64,000 nucleotides of DNA, taken from NCBI RefSeq assembly GCF_014288055.1, contig NZ_JACOPK010000003.1:186001-250000 (forward strand). Reading direction: 5' to 3'. The notes below the pieces were generated by a model that saw only the letters and a program-made list of their open reading frames with translations, had not been told where the DNA came from and ran no database searches. The first letter of the stretch is position 1. Each line of letters starts with the position of its first letter. The position numbers and the translations under genes are program-made. Below, in pieces: positions 1 to 8,234 of this stretch. This DNA comes from Agathobaculum hominis. Lineage in GTDB: Bacteria; Bacillota; Clostridia; Oscillospirales; Butyricicoccaceae.

Positions 1-1
1 G

Positions 2-220
2 GAGGACGCGCGCCAGATGGTCTCCGAGACCGAGATCGTTGTCGCCGCCCGCAAAAAGGCCAAGGAAGTGCAGGGCAACGCCGAAATCCAGGCGCGCGAG
101 CTGCGCAGAGTTGCCAATGAGTACTGCGAGGACACCCTCAAGCGCACCGAGGAGGCTGTCGCCCTCTCGCTCGACGAGGTCCGCAAGGCCCGTCAGCGCT
201 TCAAGAGCATCGCAAAGTAA
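2..220 (+). CDS. C-terminal end of a helical/coiled-coil protein (partial, 5' end outside window)
   Basis: The reading frame is open from the window edge to the TAA at 218-220, so the gene starts upstream; an ATG at 17 is probably internal. The visible 72 residues are strongly charged and helical, rich in Glu, Arg, Lys and Ala (for example AARKKAKEVQGNAEIQAREL), and read as an amphipathic coiled coil. It resembles the tails of small DivIVA/ATP-synthase-b-like proteins often encoded in Firmicutes near coaD and rpmF, but the diagnostic N-terminus is not in view. A terminator follows 15 bases after the stop, so it ends its own transcript before the dcw cluster. Confidence 0.6.
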   Translation, partial: EDARQMVSETEIVVAARKKAKEVQGNAEIQARELRRVANEYCEDTLKRTEEAVALSLDEVRKARQRFKSIAK

Positions 221-234
221 ACATGAAGATCACG

Positions 235-264
235 GGGGACTGTTTCGCGGCGGTCCCTCTTTTT
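235..264 (+). terminator. Rho-independent terminator after the partial upstream gene
   Basis: GGGAC at 236-240 pairs with GTCCC at 253-257 and is followed by a T-rich run (TCTTTTTC). The stem is short. It isolates the upstream gene from the mraZ promoter. Confidence 0.5.
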
Positions 265-397
265 CTGTTTCGTGGGAAAAGTGTGCAGGACGGAAAAAGC
301 ACGCGGCAAACTTCGAACAAGTGTTCGGAGCTGCAAAATCTGCTCAAAATCGCGAATACAGAGCGGTAAACTTCTGCAAAATATAACAAATTAAATC

Positions 398-426
398 TTG
401 CATTCAAGGCGCTGTGCCGTTATAAT
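398..426 (+). promoter_or_regulatory. Promoter of the mraZ/dcw operon
   Basis: TTGCAT at 398-403 and a perfect TATAAT at 421-426 are separated by 17 bases. The predicted transcript starts near 433, so the GTGG repeats just downstream lie at about +4 to +28. It is the first strong promoter of the cluster; another is found before ftsZ. Confidence 0.8.
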
Positions 427-436
427 GTTAATAAGA

Positions 437-460
437 GTGGTGAGATGTGGGGCAAAGTGT
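437..460 (+). promoter_or_regulatory. MraZ operator (three 10-bp-spaced GTGG boxes)
   Basis: GTGG at 437-440, GTGG at 447-450 and GTGT at 457-460 are spaced exactly 10 bases apart. MraZ is known to bind tandem GTGG-type repeats with about 10-bp spacing in front of its own gene. The position, immediately after the -10 box, fits autoregulation by blocking the promoter. The third box is imperfect. Confidence 0.7.
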
Positions 461-508
461 CACGCATTCCATCGAGGCGGCAGGAAAGCGAGTGTGAGGT
501 GAGACAGG

Positions 509-928
509 GTGAAGGGCGAATACAGGCATACCATCGACGCAAAAGGGCGCCTTGCCATGCCTGCCAAGCTGCGCGACGAGCTCGGCGAGCACTTCACGGT
601 CACAAAGGGCCTCGACGGCTGTCTTTTTGTCTACCCCGACGCAGAGTGGGCTTCGCTCGAAGCACGCATCCGCAGTCTCGGCAACGGCGAAAAGGCGCGC
701 CGCATCAAGCGCTATTACTGCGCCAACGCCTTCGATGCACAGCTCGACGCGCAGGGACGTATCCTTATTCCGGGTAATCTGCGCGAATTTGCATGTCTGG
801 AAAAAGATGTAACTGTTGTCGGCCTGCTCGACCATGCCGAGATCTGGGACACCGAAAAGTGGAACGAGTACAACGGCTCGATCGACGCGGAAAGCATCTC
901 TGCGGACATGGAAGGAATCGATTTTTAA
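509..928 (+). CDS. mraZ: Transcriptional regulator MraZ
   Basis: The 139-residue product is a DNA-binding regulator that in characterised bacteria represses its own dcw operon. It shows the two AbrB/SpoVT-like half-domains of the family, each with the DxxGR signature (DAKGR at residues 10-14, DAQGR at 80-84). The start is a GTG at 509 placed 6 bases after AGGTGA at 497-502, giving the usual MKGEYRHTID N-terminus. The gene opens the division cluster and is followed 16 bases later by rsmH. Its likely operator, three GTGG boxes, lies at 437-460. Confidence 0.95.
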   Translation: MKGEYRHTIDAKGRLAMPAKLRDELGEHFTVTKGLDGCLFVYPDAEWASLEARIRSLGNGEKARRIKRYYCANAFDAQLDAQGRILIPGNLREFACLEKDVTVVGLLDHAEIWDTEKWNEYNGSIDAESISADMEGIDF

Positions 929-944
929 CCGGGAGGCTGTGAAT

Positions 945-1880
945 ATGGAATTTCATCATGTTTCCATTCTGCTCCAGCCTTGTCTGGACGCACTGAATAT
1001 CAAGCCGGACGGCATTTATGTGGATGCCACGACCGGCGGCGCAGGCCATTCGCTGCACATCGCGCAGGAGCTCGGTGAGGGCGGCAGACTGATCTGCATC
1101 GACCGCGACGACGAGGCGCTTGAAAACGCGAAGACCCGTCTCGCGTCGGTCTGGGACCGCGTGACCACTGTCAAGAGCGACTTCCGCGAGATCGACCGCG
1201 TGCTCGAGGGGCAGGGCCTTTCGGGCGCGGACGGCATCCTGTTCGACCTCGGCGTTTCCTCGCCGCAGCTCGACCATGCGGAGCGCGGCTTCTCCTATAT
1301 GAAGGACGCGCCGCTCGATATGCGCATGGACCGTCAGCAGGCGCTCTCTGCGTGGGATGTGGTCAACACGTGGAGCCGGGAGGACATCCGGCACATCCTG
1401 TTCGAATACGGCGAGGAGCGCTATGCTCCGCTGATCGCAGCCGCCATCGAGCGCGAGCGCGGAAAAAAGCCGATCGAGACCACGCTGGAGCTCGTGGACA
1501 TCATTCGCGGCGCCATGCCGGCCAAGGCGCTGCGCGAAAAACAGCATCCGGCCAAGCGCAGCTTTCAGGCCATCCGTATTGCGGTAAACGATGAGCTGGG
1601 CGCGGTGCGCGAGGCGATGGAAAAGGCGATCGACTGCCTGAATCCGGGCGGCCGTCTCGCTGTCATCACGTTCCACAGCCTTGAGGACCGCATCGTCAAG
1701 GCCGCGTTCAATCAGGCAGCCCAGGGCTGCACCTGCCCGAAGGATTTTCCGGTATGCGTCTGCGGCAAAAAGCCGAAGGTGCGTCTGACGCCGCGCAAGC
1801 CCATCCTTCCGAGCGATGAAGAGATCGAGGAGAACCCGCGTGCACGCAGCGCAAAGCTGCGCGTGTGCGAAAAAATATAA
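945..1880 (+). CDS. rsmH: 16S rRNA (cytosine(1402)-N4)-methyltransferase RsmH
   Basis: The 311-residue SAM-dependent enzyme methylates N4 of C1402 in the decoding centre of 16S rRNA. The SAM-binding loop VDATTGGAGH is at residues 26-35, and the family motif ITFHSLEDRIVK lies in the C-terminal half. An open frame extends upstream to 816, but ATG 945 preceded by GGGAGG at 931-936 gives the family-typical start MEFHHVSILL. It keeps the standard position between mraZ and ftsL. A CxC...CVC cluster near residues 265-275 is typical of the family. Confidence 0.97.
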   Translation: MEFHHVSILLQPCLDALNIKPDGIYVDATTGGAGHSLHIAQELGEGGRLICIDRDDEALENAKTRLASVWDRVTTVKSDFREIDRVLEGQGLSGADGILFDLGVSSPQLDHAERGFSYMKDAPLDMRMDRQQALSAWDVVNTWSREDIRHILFEYGEERYAPLIAAAIERERGKKPIETTLELVDIIRGAMPAKALREKQHPAKRSFQAIRIAVNDELGAVREAMEKAIDCLNPGGRLAVITFHSLEDRIVKAAFNQAAQGCTCPKDFPVCVCGKKPKVRLTPRKPILPSDEEIEENPRARSAKLRVCEKI

Positions 1881-1924
1881 GCACGGCGTGCCGTGCACGG
1901 ACTTAGCAGAAAGGGTAATGCTTT

Positions 1925-2416
1925 ATGGCAGCAATAGCAACGAGAGACAGTGCCGCCTATAAACGATATAACGAAAAGCTGCCGGAGGTCAAGGCGGAGG
2001 GCAAGAGCAGCCTTCAGCTGGCGAAGCCGCCGAGGAAGCGCCGCAGAAAAAGCCTGCGCAGGAGCGTCATTCTGAGCATTCTGGCGGCGGTAGGCGCATC
2101 GGCGTACATTCTCTACTGCCAGATGCAGCTGACGCAGCTGACCGCCGAGGTGAGCAAGCAGAGCGACAACCTCAGCGAGATGCAGGCGGAGAACGTTTCG
2201 CTGACGACCAAGAAGATGAACAGCATGGACATGACCGAGGTAGAGCAGCACGCTGTGGACGATCTCGGCATGGTCAAGATGGATAATTCGCAGATCGAGT
2301 ATGTTGAGCTGACCCGTCCGGACGTTGTGACGGTCGCGCACAGCGAGCACTCGCTTGAAAACGTGGTTTCCGGTCTGACGGAGTGGTTTTCCTCGATCGT
2401 GGAATATATCCGCTGA
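1925..2416 (+). CDS. ftsL: FtsL-like septum protein
   Basis: A 163-residue bitopic membrane protein in the ftsL position between rsmH and the division PBP. A basic N-terminal tail (residues 35-46, RKRRRKSLRR) leads to one transmembrane helix at about 47-65, followed by an extracytoplasmic coiled coil at about 68-105. That is the FtsL/DivIC plan; FtsL forms a scaffold with FtsB/DivIC and FtsQ/DivIB. Sequence conservation in this family is very low, so the call rests on topology, size and position. It is longer than many FtsL proteins, with about 50 extra C-terminal residues. Confidence 0.8.
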   Translation: MAAIATRDSAAYKRYNEKLPEVKAEGKSSLQLAKPPRKRRRKSLRRSVILSILAAVGASAYILYCQMQLTQLTAEVSKQSDNLSEMQAENVSLTTKKMNSMDMTEVEQHAVDDLGMVKMDNSQIEYVELTRPDVVTVAHSEHSLENVVSGLTEWFSSIVEYIR

Positions 2417-2479
2417 CGGAAGGAATAGGATATATACAGGGGAGTGAGAAGGGGATGCTTCTGACTTCCCTTTATTTTT

Positions 2480-2700
2480 CCAGGGGGGACCGGTCCCCCC
2501 TGGATACCCCGTCGGTTCCGGAGAAACCGCCGGGGATACCCCCCTCTCGTCCGCACGGCGGACGAGGCCGCGCCGCCCCGGCGCGGGCAGAGGTAAGAAA
2601 GTCAGGTACACGCCCTGACTTTCTTGGAGATTTTAACGCGGCCTGCTGCGGCAGGCCTGTCCTGCCTGTTCCGGCTTTGCCGGAATGCGGCAGGAGGAGA
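2480..2700 (-). repeat. Modular hairpin-chain repeat, copy 1
   Basis: This gap between ftsL and the PBP gene is packed with hairpins. They are a perfect 24-base palindrome at 2480-2503; CCCCGtCGGTT/AACCGcCGGGG around a CCGGAGA loop at 2507-2534; a 12-bp stem AAGAAAGTCAGG/CCTGACTTTCTT at 2595-2606 and 2614-2625; and GCCTGC/GCAGGC near 2642-2660. The module order matches the minus-oriented copies at 32.6, 38.4 and 50.5 kb. There is no T-run, so transcription of the dcw operon probably passes through. No gene is seen here. Confidence 0.6.
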
Positions 2701-2734
2701 TAGGCTTTTGTTTATTTCGGAGGATATTTTTTCT

Positions 2735-5143
2735 ATGGGAGAGAAGAAAAAGCCCAGAGTTAATATGACGATGCGTCTGCGCGTGCTCACGGCGCTGTTT
2801 CTGGTCATCGGCTTCGGTCTGGTCGGCGTGCGCCTGCTCTATATGCAGGTGTTCCACCACGACTTCTATATCCAGAAGGCCACCTCGCTCCAGACGCGCG
2901 ATACCTTCATCACCCCGAACCGCGGCAAGATCTACGACGCGAACATGCAGGTGCTCGCCGAGTCCGCCGAGGTCGAGCGCATCACGGTATCGCCCAAGGC
3001 GGTCGTGTCCGAGACCAAGGAGAAGAACGGCGTGACCGCCGACGTCCAGCGTCAGACGCTCGCGACCATCCTTTCCGAGACGCTCGACGTCAGCTATGAC
3101 AGCGTCATGGAGAAGCTGAACAAGACCGACTCGGAATACGAGATCATCGCGCAGAAGGTCGACAAGGACGTCACCAAGGAGCTCAACGCCAAGCTCGAGG
3201 CCGCCGGCTGCACCGGCGTGTACTCCGAGCCGGACACCAAGCGCTATTATCAGCACGGCTCGTTCCTGTCCGCCGTGCTCGGCTACGTCGGCAGCGACAA
3301 CAACGGCGCCTACGGCATCGAGTCGCAGTACAACGACGAGCTTTCCGGCACGGCCGGCCGCATCGTGCGCGTGCAGAACGCCCAGAACGAGGACATCGTT
3401 CCGGACACGCAGCAGTATATCCCGGCCAAGGACGGCAACTCGCTCGTCCTGACCATCGACAGCGATATTCAGAACTACCTCGAGAAGCATCTCGAGACCG
3501 CGTTCGCGGACAATCCGGAGGCGCGCGACGGTGTTTCCGGCATCGTCATGAACATCAAGACCGGCGAGGTGCTCGCGATGGCGAATCTGCCGGACTTCGA
3601 CCCGAACGACGCCTACCATCTGACCAGCGAGGTCTATATCAACGAGCTCAAGACCGACGTGCAGAAGATCCTGACTGACGCGAAGATCGCCGCGGTCATC
3701 CCGGATAAATGGTATGAGGAGGGCGGCCTTGCGAATCTGCCCGAGGAGCTTCAGAAGAACGACGACATCGTCAGCAAGCTCGGCTCGGCGCGCGTCAACA
3801 TCCTCATGAAGACCTGGCGCAACCCGGTCGTTTCCGACAACTACGAGCCGGGCTCCACCTTCAAGCTCATGACCGTCGCTACGGCCTATGAGCTGGGCGA
3901 GGTGAACGAGGACAGCTCGTTCTACTGCGGCGGCTCGCTGATGGTAGGCGACTGGAAGGAGCCGATCAACTGCGCGAACACGAGCGGCCACGGCATGCAG
4001 ACGCTGACCGAGGCGCTGATGAATTCGTGCAACGTCGCGATGATGCAGATCGTCCAGAAGGTCGGCATGGCGCGGTTTTATGAGTTTTACAAAGCCTTCG
4101 GCCTGCTCGATCAGACCGGCATCGACCTGCCGGGCGAGAGCCGCGGCCAGTTCCACAACACCAGTGAGACGAGCGACTGGAACGAGGTCGCGCTCGCGAC
4201 CGCGTCCTTCGGTCAGCGCTTTACCGTCACCCCGATGCAGATGATCACCATGGTCAGCGCGATCGTGGACGACGGCAAACTCAAAAAGCCATACGTTGTC
4301 AAAAACGTGCTGAATGCCGACGGTACGATCAAGTCCACGACCGATCCCGAGGTGCTGCGGCAGGTCATCTCCGAGGACACCTCCGCCTATATGCGCGAGG
4401 CGATGGAGCAGGTCGTCGCAGCCGGCACCGGCAAGAACGCCTACGTCACCGGCTACCGCATCGGCGGCAAGACCGCGACCTCCGAGATCGAGAAGGAGCG
4501 CGACGAGACCGGCAAGATCACCGACACCGAGGACCGCTACACCGCCTCCTTCATCGGCGTTGCGCCGATGGACGATCCGCAGATCGCGGTGCTCGTTGCC
4601 ATCAACGACCTGCCCGAATCCGCGCCTCACGGCGGCGGCGCGATCGCCGCTCCGGTCGTCGGCCGCATCATGGAGGACGTCCTGCCGTACATCGGCGTGA
4701 CCGCATCCTATGATGAGGACGAGAGCGACCGCCGCGAGCAGACCGTGCCGAATGTGATCGGCATGACGCGCGACGCAGCGGACGAGGCGCTGACGAACAG
4801 CGGCTTTGAGTACATCATCCACGGCGAGGGCGAGACCGTTACCGATCAGGTGCCGTCGAGCGGCATCCGCATCCCGGCGAGCGGCCGAGTCATCCTCTAC
4901 ATGGGTGAAGAGAAGCCGACCGAGCAGATCGAGGTGCCTGATGTGAGCGGCATGGACCCGGATACCTGCCGGGATACGCTCGAGGAGTATGGCCTGTATC
5001 TCAAGCAGCGCGGCGTCGCCACTTCGCAGATCACGGGCGACACCACCGCGAGCAGCCAGTCGCCTGCGGCAGGTACAAAGGTGAGCATAGGCTCGGTCAT
5101 CACAGTAGAATTTTCCGATACAACCACGGTCAACGACCGATAG
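2735..5143 (+). CDS. Class B penicillin-binding protein with two PASTA domains (FtsI/PBP2B-SpoVD family)
   Basis: An 802-residue membrane-anchored DD-transpeptidase that cross-links septal peptidoglycan. It has one N-terminal transmembrane helix (about residues 12-32), a PBP dimerisation domain, then the transpeptidase: STFK at 374-377 (catalytic Ser374), SCN at 431-433, and a third motif reading KTA (579-581) instead of KTG. Two PASTA repeats follow at about 668-732 and 733-800. An insertion of about 50 residues precedes WRNPVVSDNYEPGS compared with typical SpoVD. I start at ATG 2735, 10 bases after GGAGGA (2719-2724), although the frame is open further up. Two PASTA domains favour the vegetative division PBP, but a SpoVD role cannot be excluded because only one such gene is in the cluster. 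Confidence 0.9.
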   Translation: MGEKKKPRVNMTMRLRVLTALFLVIGFGLVGVRLLYMQVFHHDFYIQKATSLQTRDTFITPNRGKIYDANMQVLAESAEVERITVSPKAVVSETKEKNGVTADVQRQTLATILSETLDVSYDSVMEKLNKTDSEYEIIAQKVDKDVTKELNAKLEAAGCTGVYSEPDTKRYYQHGSFLSAVLGYVGSDNNGAYGIESQYNDELSGTAGRIVRVQNAQNEDIVPDTQQYIPAKDGNSLVLTIDSDIQNYLEKHLETAFADNPEARDGVSGIVMNIKTGEVLAMANLPDFDPNDAYHLTSEVYINELKTDVQKILTDAKIAAVIPDKWYEEGGLANLPEELQKNDDIVSKLGSARVNILMKTWRNPVVSDNYEPGSTFKLMTVATAYELGEVNEDSSFYCGGSLMVGDWKEPINCANTSGHGMQTLTEALMNSCNVAMMQIVQKVGMARFYEFYKAFGLLDQTGIDLPGESRGQFHNTSETSDWNEVALATASFGQRFTVTPMQMITMVSAIVDDGKLKKPYVVKNVLNADGTIKSTTDPEVLRQVISEDTSAYMREAMEQVVAAGTGKNAYVTGYRIGGKTATSEIEKERDETGKITDTEDRYTASFIGVAPMDDPQIAVLVAINDLPESAPHGGGAIAAPVVGRIMEDVLPYIGVTASYDEDESDRREQTVPNVIGMTRDAADEALTNSGFEYIIHGEGETVTDQVPSSGIRIPASGRVILYMGEEKPTEQIEVPDVSGMDPDTCRDTLEEYGLYLKQRGVATSQITGDTTASSQSPAAGTKVSIGSVITVEFSDTTTVNDR

Positions 5144-5154
5144 GAGGACGTTTT

Positions 5155-6591
5155 ATGAAATTGCAGGAACTTTTGAAGGGCGTCGCCGTGCTTTCGAGCA
5201 CGGCGGACGGCGAAGCCGAGATCGGTGAAGTGCGCTACGACTCGCGTGCGGTCGGCAAGGGCGATCTGTTCGTCGCCATCCGCGGCTACGCGACCGACGG
5301 CCACAAATATATCGAAAAGGCGCTCGAGCAGGGCGCGGCGGCAGTCGTGTGCGAGGAGGCGCCCGAGGGCGCACCGGCGGTCGTCGTCGAGAACTCGCGT
5401 AAGGCGCTCGCGGAGATCGCGGCGAACCGCTTCGGCCATCCGGCGGACAGCATGGTCATGCTCGGCGTGACCGGTACGAACGGCAAGACCACCACGACCT
5501 ATCTCGTCAAGCACATGCTCGAGGACGCTGGCCACAAGGTCGGCCTCATCGGCACTAACCAGAACCTCATCGGCAGCGAGGTCATCGAGACCGAGCGCAC
5601 CACGCCCGAGTCCTACGAGCTGCACGCGCTGTTCGCGCGCATGCGCGACGCAGGCTGCACCCATGTCATCATGGAGGTTTCCTCGCACTCGCTCGTGCTC
5701 GACCGCGTGCACGGCATCCGCTTTGCGGTCGGCGCGTTCACCAATCTGACGCAGGACCATCTGGACTTCCACAAGACCATGGAGAATTACCGTCAGGCCA
5801 AGGCTATCCTGTTCACCGTCAGCGACAGAGGCGTCATCAACCTCGACGACGCGGCGGCAGACAAGATGCTCGCGGACGCGAAGTGCCCGTGCCTGACCTA
5901 TTCCTGTGGTAATGAAAAGGCGGGTCTGTGCGCGACGAATCTTCAGCTGCACGCGGACGGCGTGGAGTTCGACGCACGGTATAACGGCGAGACCGCGCAC
6001 GTCAGACTGCCCATTCCGGGTCACTTCTCGGTCGAGAACGCGCTCAACGCCCTCGGCATGGTGCTCTCGCTCGGCATGCCGCTCGCAGACGCGGCGAAGT
6101 CCATGGCGACCGCGACCGGCGTCAAGGGCCGCGTGGAAGTCGTTCCGACCGACACGGACTACACCGTGCTCATCGACTACGCCCACTCGCCGGACGGCGT
6201 GGAGAACGTGCTGAAGGCCGTCCGCGGCTTCGCAAAGGGCCGCGTTGTCGCGCTGTTCGGCTGCGGCGGCGACCGCGACAGGACCAAGCGCCCGAAGATG
6301 GGCAGGATCGCCGCTGACCTTGCGGACTTCTGCATCGTCACGAGCGACAATCCGCGCACCGAGGAGCCGAAGGCCATCATCGACGACATCCTCGAGGGCA
6401 TGAAGGACAGCAAGACCCCGATGCAGGTCATCGTTGACCGCCCGGCGGCCATCCACTGGGCGCTCGAGCATGCACAGAAGGACGACATCATCGTCCTCAT
6501 GGGCAAGGGTCACGAGACCTATCAGGAGGTCAACCATGTGAAGCATCACATGGACGAACGTGAAATCGTCGCAGAATATTTCAAAAACTGA
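5155..6591 (+). CDS. murE: UDP-MurNAc-tripeptide synthetase (meso-DAP-adding)
   Basis: A 478-residue cytoplasmic Mur ligase that adds the third amino acid to UDP-MurNAc-L-Ala-D-Glu. The ATP-binding loop GVTGTNGKT spans residues 104-112. DNPR at 398-401 is the motif that selects meso-diaminopimelate rather than lysine, so the cell wall is probably DAP-type. The start ATG follows AGGAGG by 6 bases, and the gene begins 11 bases after the PBP stop. It is separated from murF by a hairpin-chain repeat without an obvious promoter. Confidence 0.96.
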   Translation: MKLQELLKGVAVLSSTADGEAEIGEVRYDSRAVGKGDLFVAIRGYATDGHKYIEKALEQGAAAVVCEEAPEGAPAVVVENSRKALAEIAANRFGHPADSMVMLGVTGTNGKTTTTYLVKHMLEDAGHKVGLIGTNQNLIGSEVIETERTTPESYELHALFARMRDAGCTHVIMEVSSHSLVLDRVHGIRFAVGAFTNLTQDHLDFHKTMENYRQAKAILFTVSDRGVINLDDAAADKMLADAKCPCLTYSCGNEKAGLCATNLQLHADGVEFDARYNGETAHVRLPIPGHFSVENALNALGMVLSLGMPLADAAKSMATATGVKGRVEVVPTDTDYTVLIDYAHSPDGVENVLKAVRGFAKGRVVALFGCGGDRDRTKRPKMGRIAADLADFCIVTSDNPRTEEPKAIIDDILEGMKDSKTPMQVIVDRPAAIHWALEHAQKDDIIVLMGKGHETYQEVNHVKHHMDEREIVAEYFKN

Positions 6592-6607
6592 TAGGGGACT
6601 TCAAAAG

Positions 6608-6822
6608 TCCATCAGCTTTTGACTGGGCACTTCGTGCGACAGCACGCATTTAATAGAATTTGCGAAGCAAATTCATAATTTCCGGGAGCATGTATCACGG
6701 AAATTATACAAGGGAAGAAAAAATGTGCCCGTAGGGCGCGGTTTTTCTTCAATCTTCGCTCGAAAGCGTGGTTTCGGGCGAGAGGCTGTCAATGACAGCC
6801 TCAGATCGCTGCAAGCAGCGGC
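6608..6822 (+). repeat. Modular hairpin-chain repeat, copy 2 (inside the dcw operon)
   Basis: Seven consecutive hairpins fill the murE-murF gap: CGTGC/GCACG, AATTTGC-gaa-GCAAATT, ATAATTTCCG/CGGAAATTAT (6675-6684 and 6698-6707), GAAGAAAAA/TTTTTCTTC, CGCTCGAAA/TTTCGGGCG, GAGGCTGTC-aat-GACAGCCTC and CGCTGC-aa-GCAGCG. It is very similar in sequence to the copy at 45870-46018. As no promoter is evident, it is probably transcribed within the murE-murF message. The murF ribosome site follows at 6843-6847. Confidence 0.75.
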
Positions 6823-6854
6823 GGAATTTTGATATTTACACTGGGGGAAACGGC

Positions 6855-8234
6855 ATGGAACGATTTACACTGGCGCAGGCGGCGGAGTGGACGAAGGGCG
6901 AGACGGCGGGAGACGCTGTGCTCACCGCAGTCTCGACCGACTCGCGTCGCATTCCACAGGAGGCACTGTTCCTGCCGCTCGCGGGCGAGCGCTTCGACGG
7001 CCATGATTTCATCGGAAAGGCGCTCGAAAACGGCGCGGCGGCGGTCATGAGCCATCGGGCGTGCGAGGAGTATCCGGTCCCGGCGCTCTACGTCGGGAAC
7101 ACCTCGCAGGCGCTGCTCGATCTGGCGGGCGGCTACCGCATGATGTGCGGCGGCTCGGTCGTCGGCGTGACCGGTTCGGTCGGCAAGACCACGACCAAGG
7201 AGCTGCTTTACGCCGTGCTCGCGCAGCAGTTCCGCGCGGAAAAGACCGAGGGCAATCTCAACAACGAGATCGGCCTGCCGCTGACGCTCATGCGCATGAC
7301 GAAGGACACCGAGGTCATGGTCGCGGAGATGGGCATGAACCACTTCGGCGAGCTGTCGCGCATGACGGCGAGTGCGCAGCCGGATTATGCCGTCATCACC
7401 AACATCGGCACCTCGCACATCGAGTTCCTCGGCTCGCGCGAGGGCATCTGCAGGGCCAAGCTCGAGATCCTCGAGGGTCTGCGGCAGGGCGGCGCTGCCG
7501 TTCTGTGCGGCGACGAGCCGCTGCTCTGGGACAAGCGTGACAGCCTCGGCTGCACGGTCTATACCTACGGCATGGAGAACCAGGCGTGCGACCTCGTCGC
7601 GCACCTGCATCCGGACGGCAGCTTTACCGTCATAAACAACGGTCTGCCGTCGGAGATGCTGCCGGTCGGCGGCAGCTTCACCGCAAAGCTGTCCATCCCG
7701 GGCGCGCACAATGTACTGAACGCTCTCGCGGCGGCGTCCGTCGGCCTGTTGATGGGCGAGACGGTCGAGAACATCCGAACGGGTCTCGTGTCCTACACCG
7801 CGAGCGGCATGCGCCAGAACATCTATGAGCAGAACGGCTTCCGCATCTACGCCGACTGCTACAACGCAAGCCCGGACGCGATGGAGGCCACGCTCGGCGT
7901 GCTCGGCACGATGGGCGATACTGGCCGCCGCATAGCGGTGCTCGGCTCGATGCTCGAGCTCGGAGACTATACCGAGGAGGGGCACCGCCGTGCAGGCAGA
8001 GCTGCCGCGGAGCACGCGGATGTGCTCTACGCCTACGGCCCTTCGGCGGACGCCATCGCGCGCGGCGCGGAGGAAAAGGGGATGACAGCGGTCCACGCCT
8101 TCACCGACCAGAATGAGCTGGTCGAAAAGCTGCGTGCGGACGCAAAGCCGGGCGACGCGCTGCTGTTCAAGGGCAGCCGCGGCATGCGCATGGAGCGCGC
8201 ACTCGCACTGTTTTTAGGGGAGGAAGTTGAATAA
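6855..8234 (+). CDS. murF: UDP-MurNAc-tripeptide:D-Ala-D-Ala ligase
   Basis: A 459-residue Mur ligase that completes the pentapeptide by adding D-Ala-D-Ala. The ATP-binding loop GVTGSVGKT is at residues 104-112, followed by the family segment GNLNNEIGLPLTL. The frame is open from 6768, but that part is repeat DNA. ATG 6855 has GGGGG at 6843-6847 and gives the usual start MERFTLAQAA. The stop TAA directly abuts the mraY start at 8235, which suggests translational coupling. Confidence 0.95.
   Translation: MERFTLAQAAEWTKGETAGDAVLTAVSTDSRRIPQEALFLPLAGERFDGHDFIGKALENGAAAVMSHRACEEYPVPALYVGNTSQALLDLAGGYRMMCGGSVVGVTGSVGKTTTKELLYAVLAQQFRAEKTEGNLNNEIGLPLTLMRMTKDTEVMVAEMGMNHFGELSRMTASAQPDYAVITNIGTSHIEFLGSREGICRAKLEILEGLRQGGAAVLCGDEPLLWDKRDSLGCTVYTYGMENQACDLVAHLHPDGSFTVINNGLPSEMLPVGGSFTAKLSIPGAHNVLNALAAASVGLLMGETVENIRTGLVSYTASGMRQNIYEQNGFRIYADCYNASPDAMEATLGVLGTMGDTGRRIAVLGSMLELGDYTEEGHRRAGRAAAEHADVLYAYGPSADAIARGAEEKGMTAVHAFTDQNELVEKLRADAKPGDALLFKGSRGMRMERALALFLGEEVE

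Noticed and set aside
816..944. Upstream extension of rsmH to 816
   Set aside because: Overlaps mraZ and lacks a ribosome site; ATG 945 after GGGAGG matches the family start.
2595..2625. Terminator between ftsL and the PBP gene
   Set aside because: A perfect 12-bp stem but no T-run after it, and it belongs to the hairpin-chain repeat; the operon most likely reads through.
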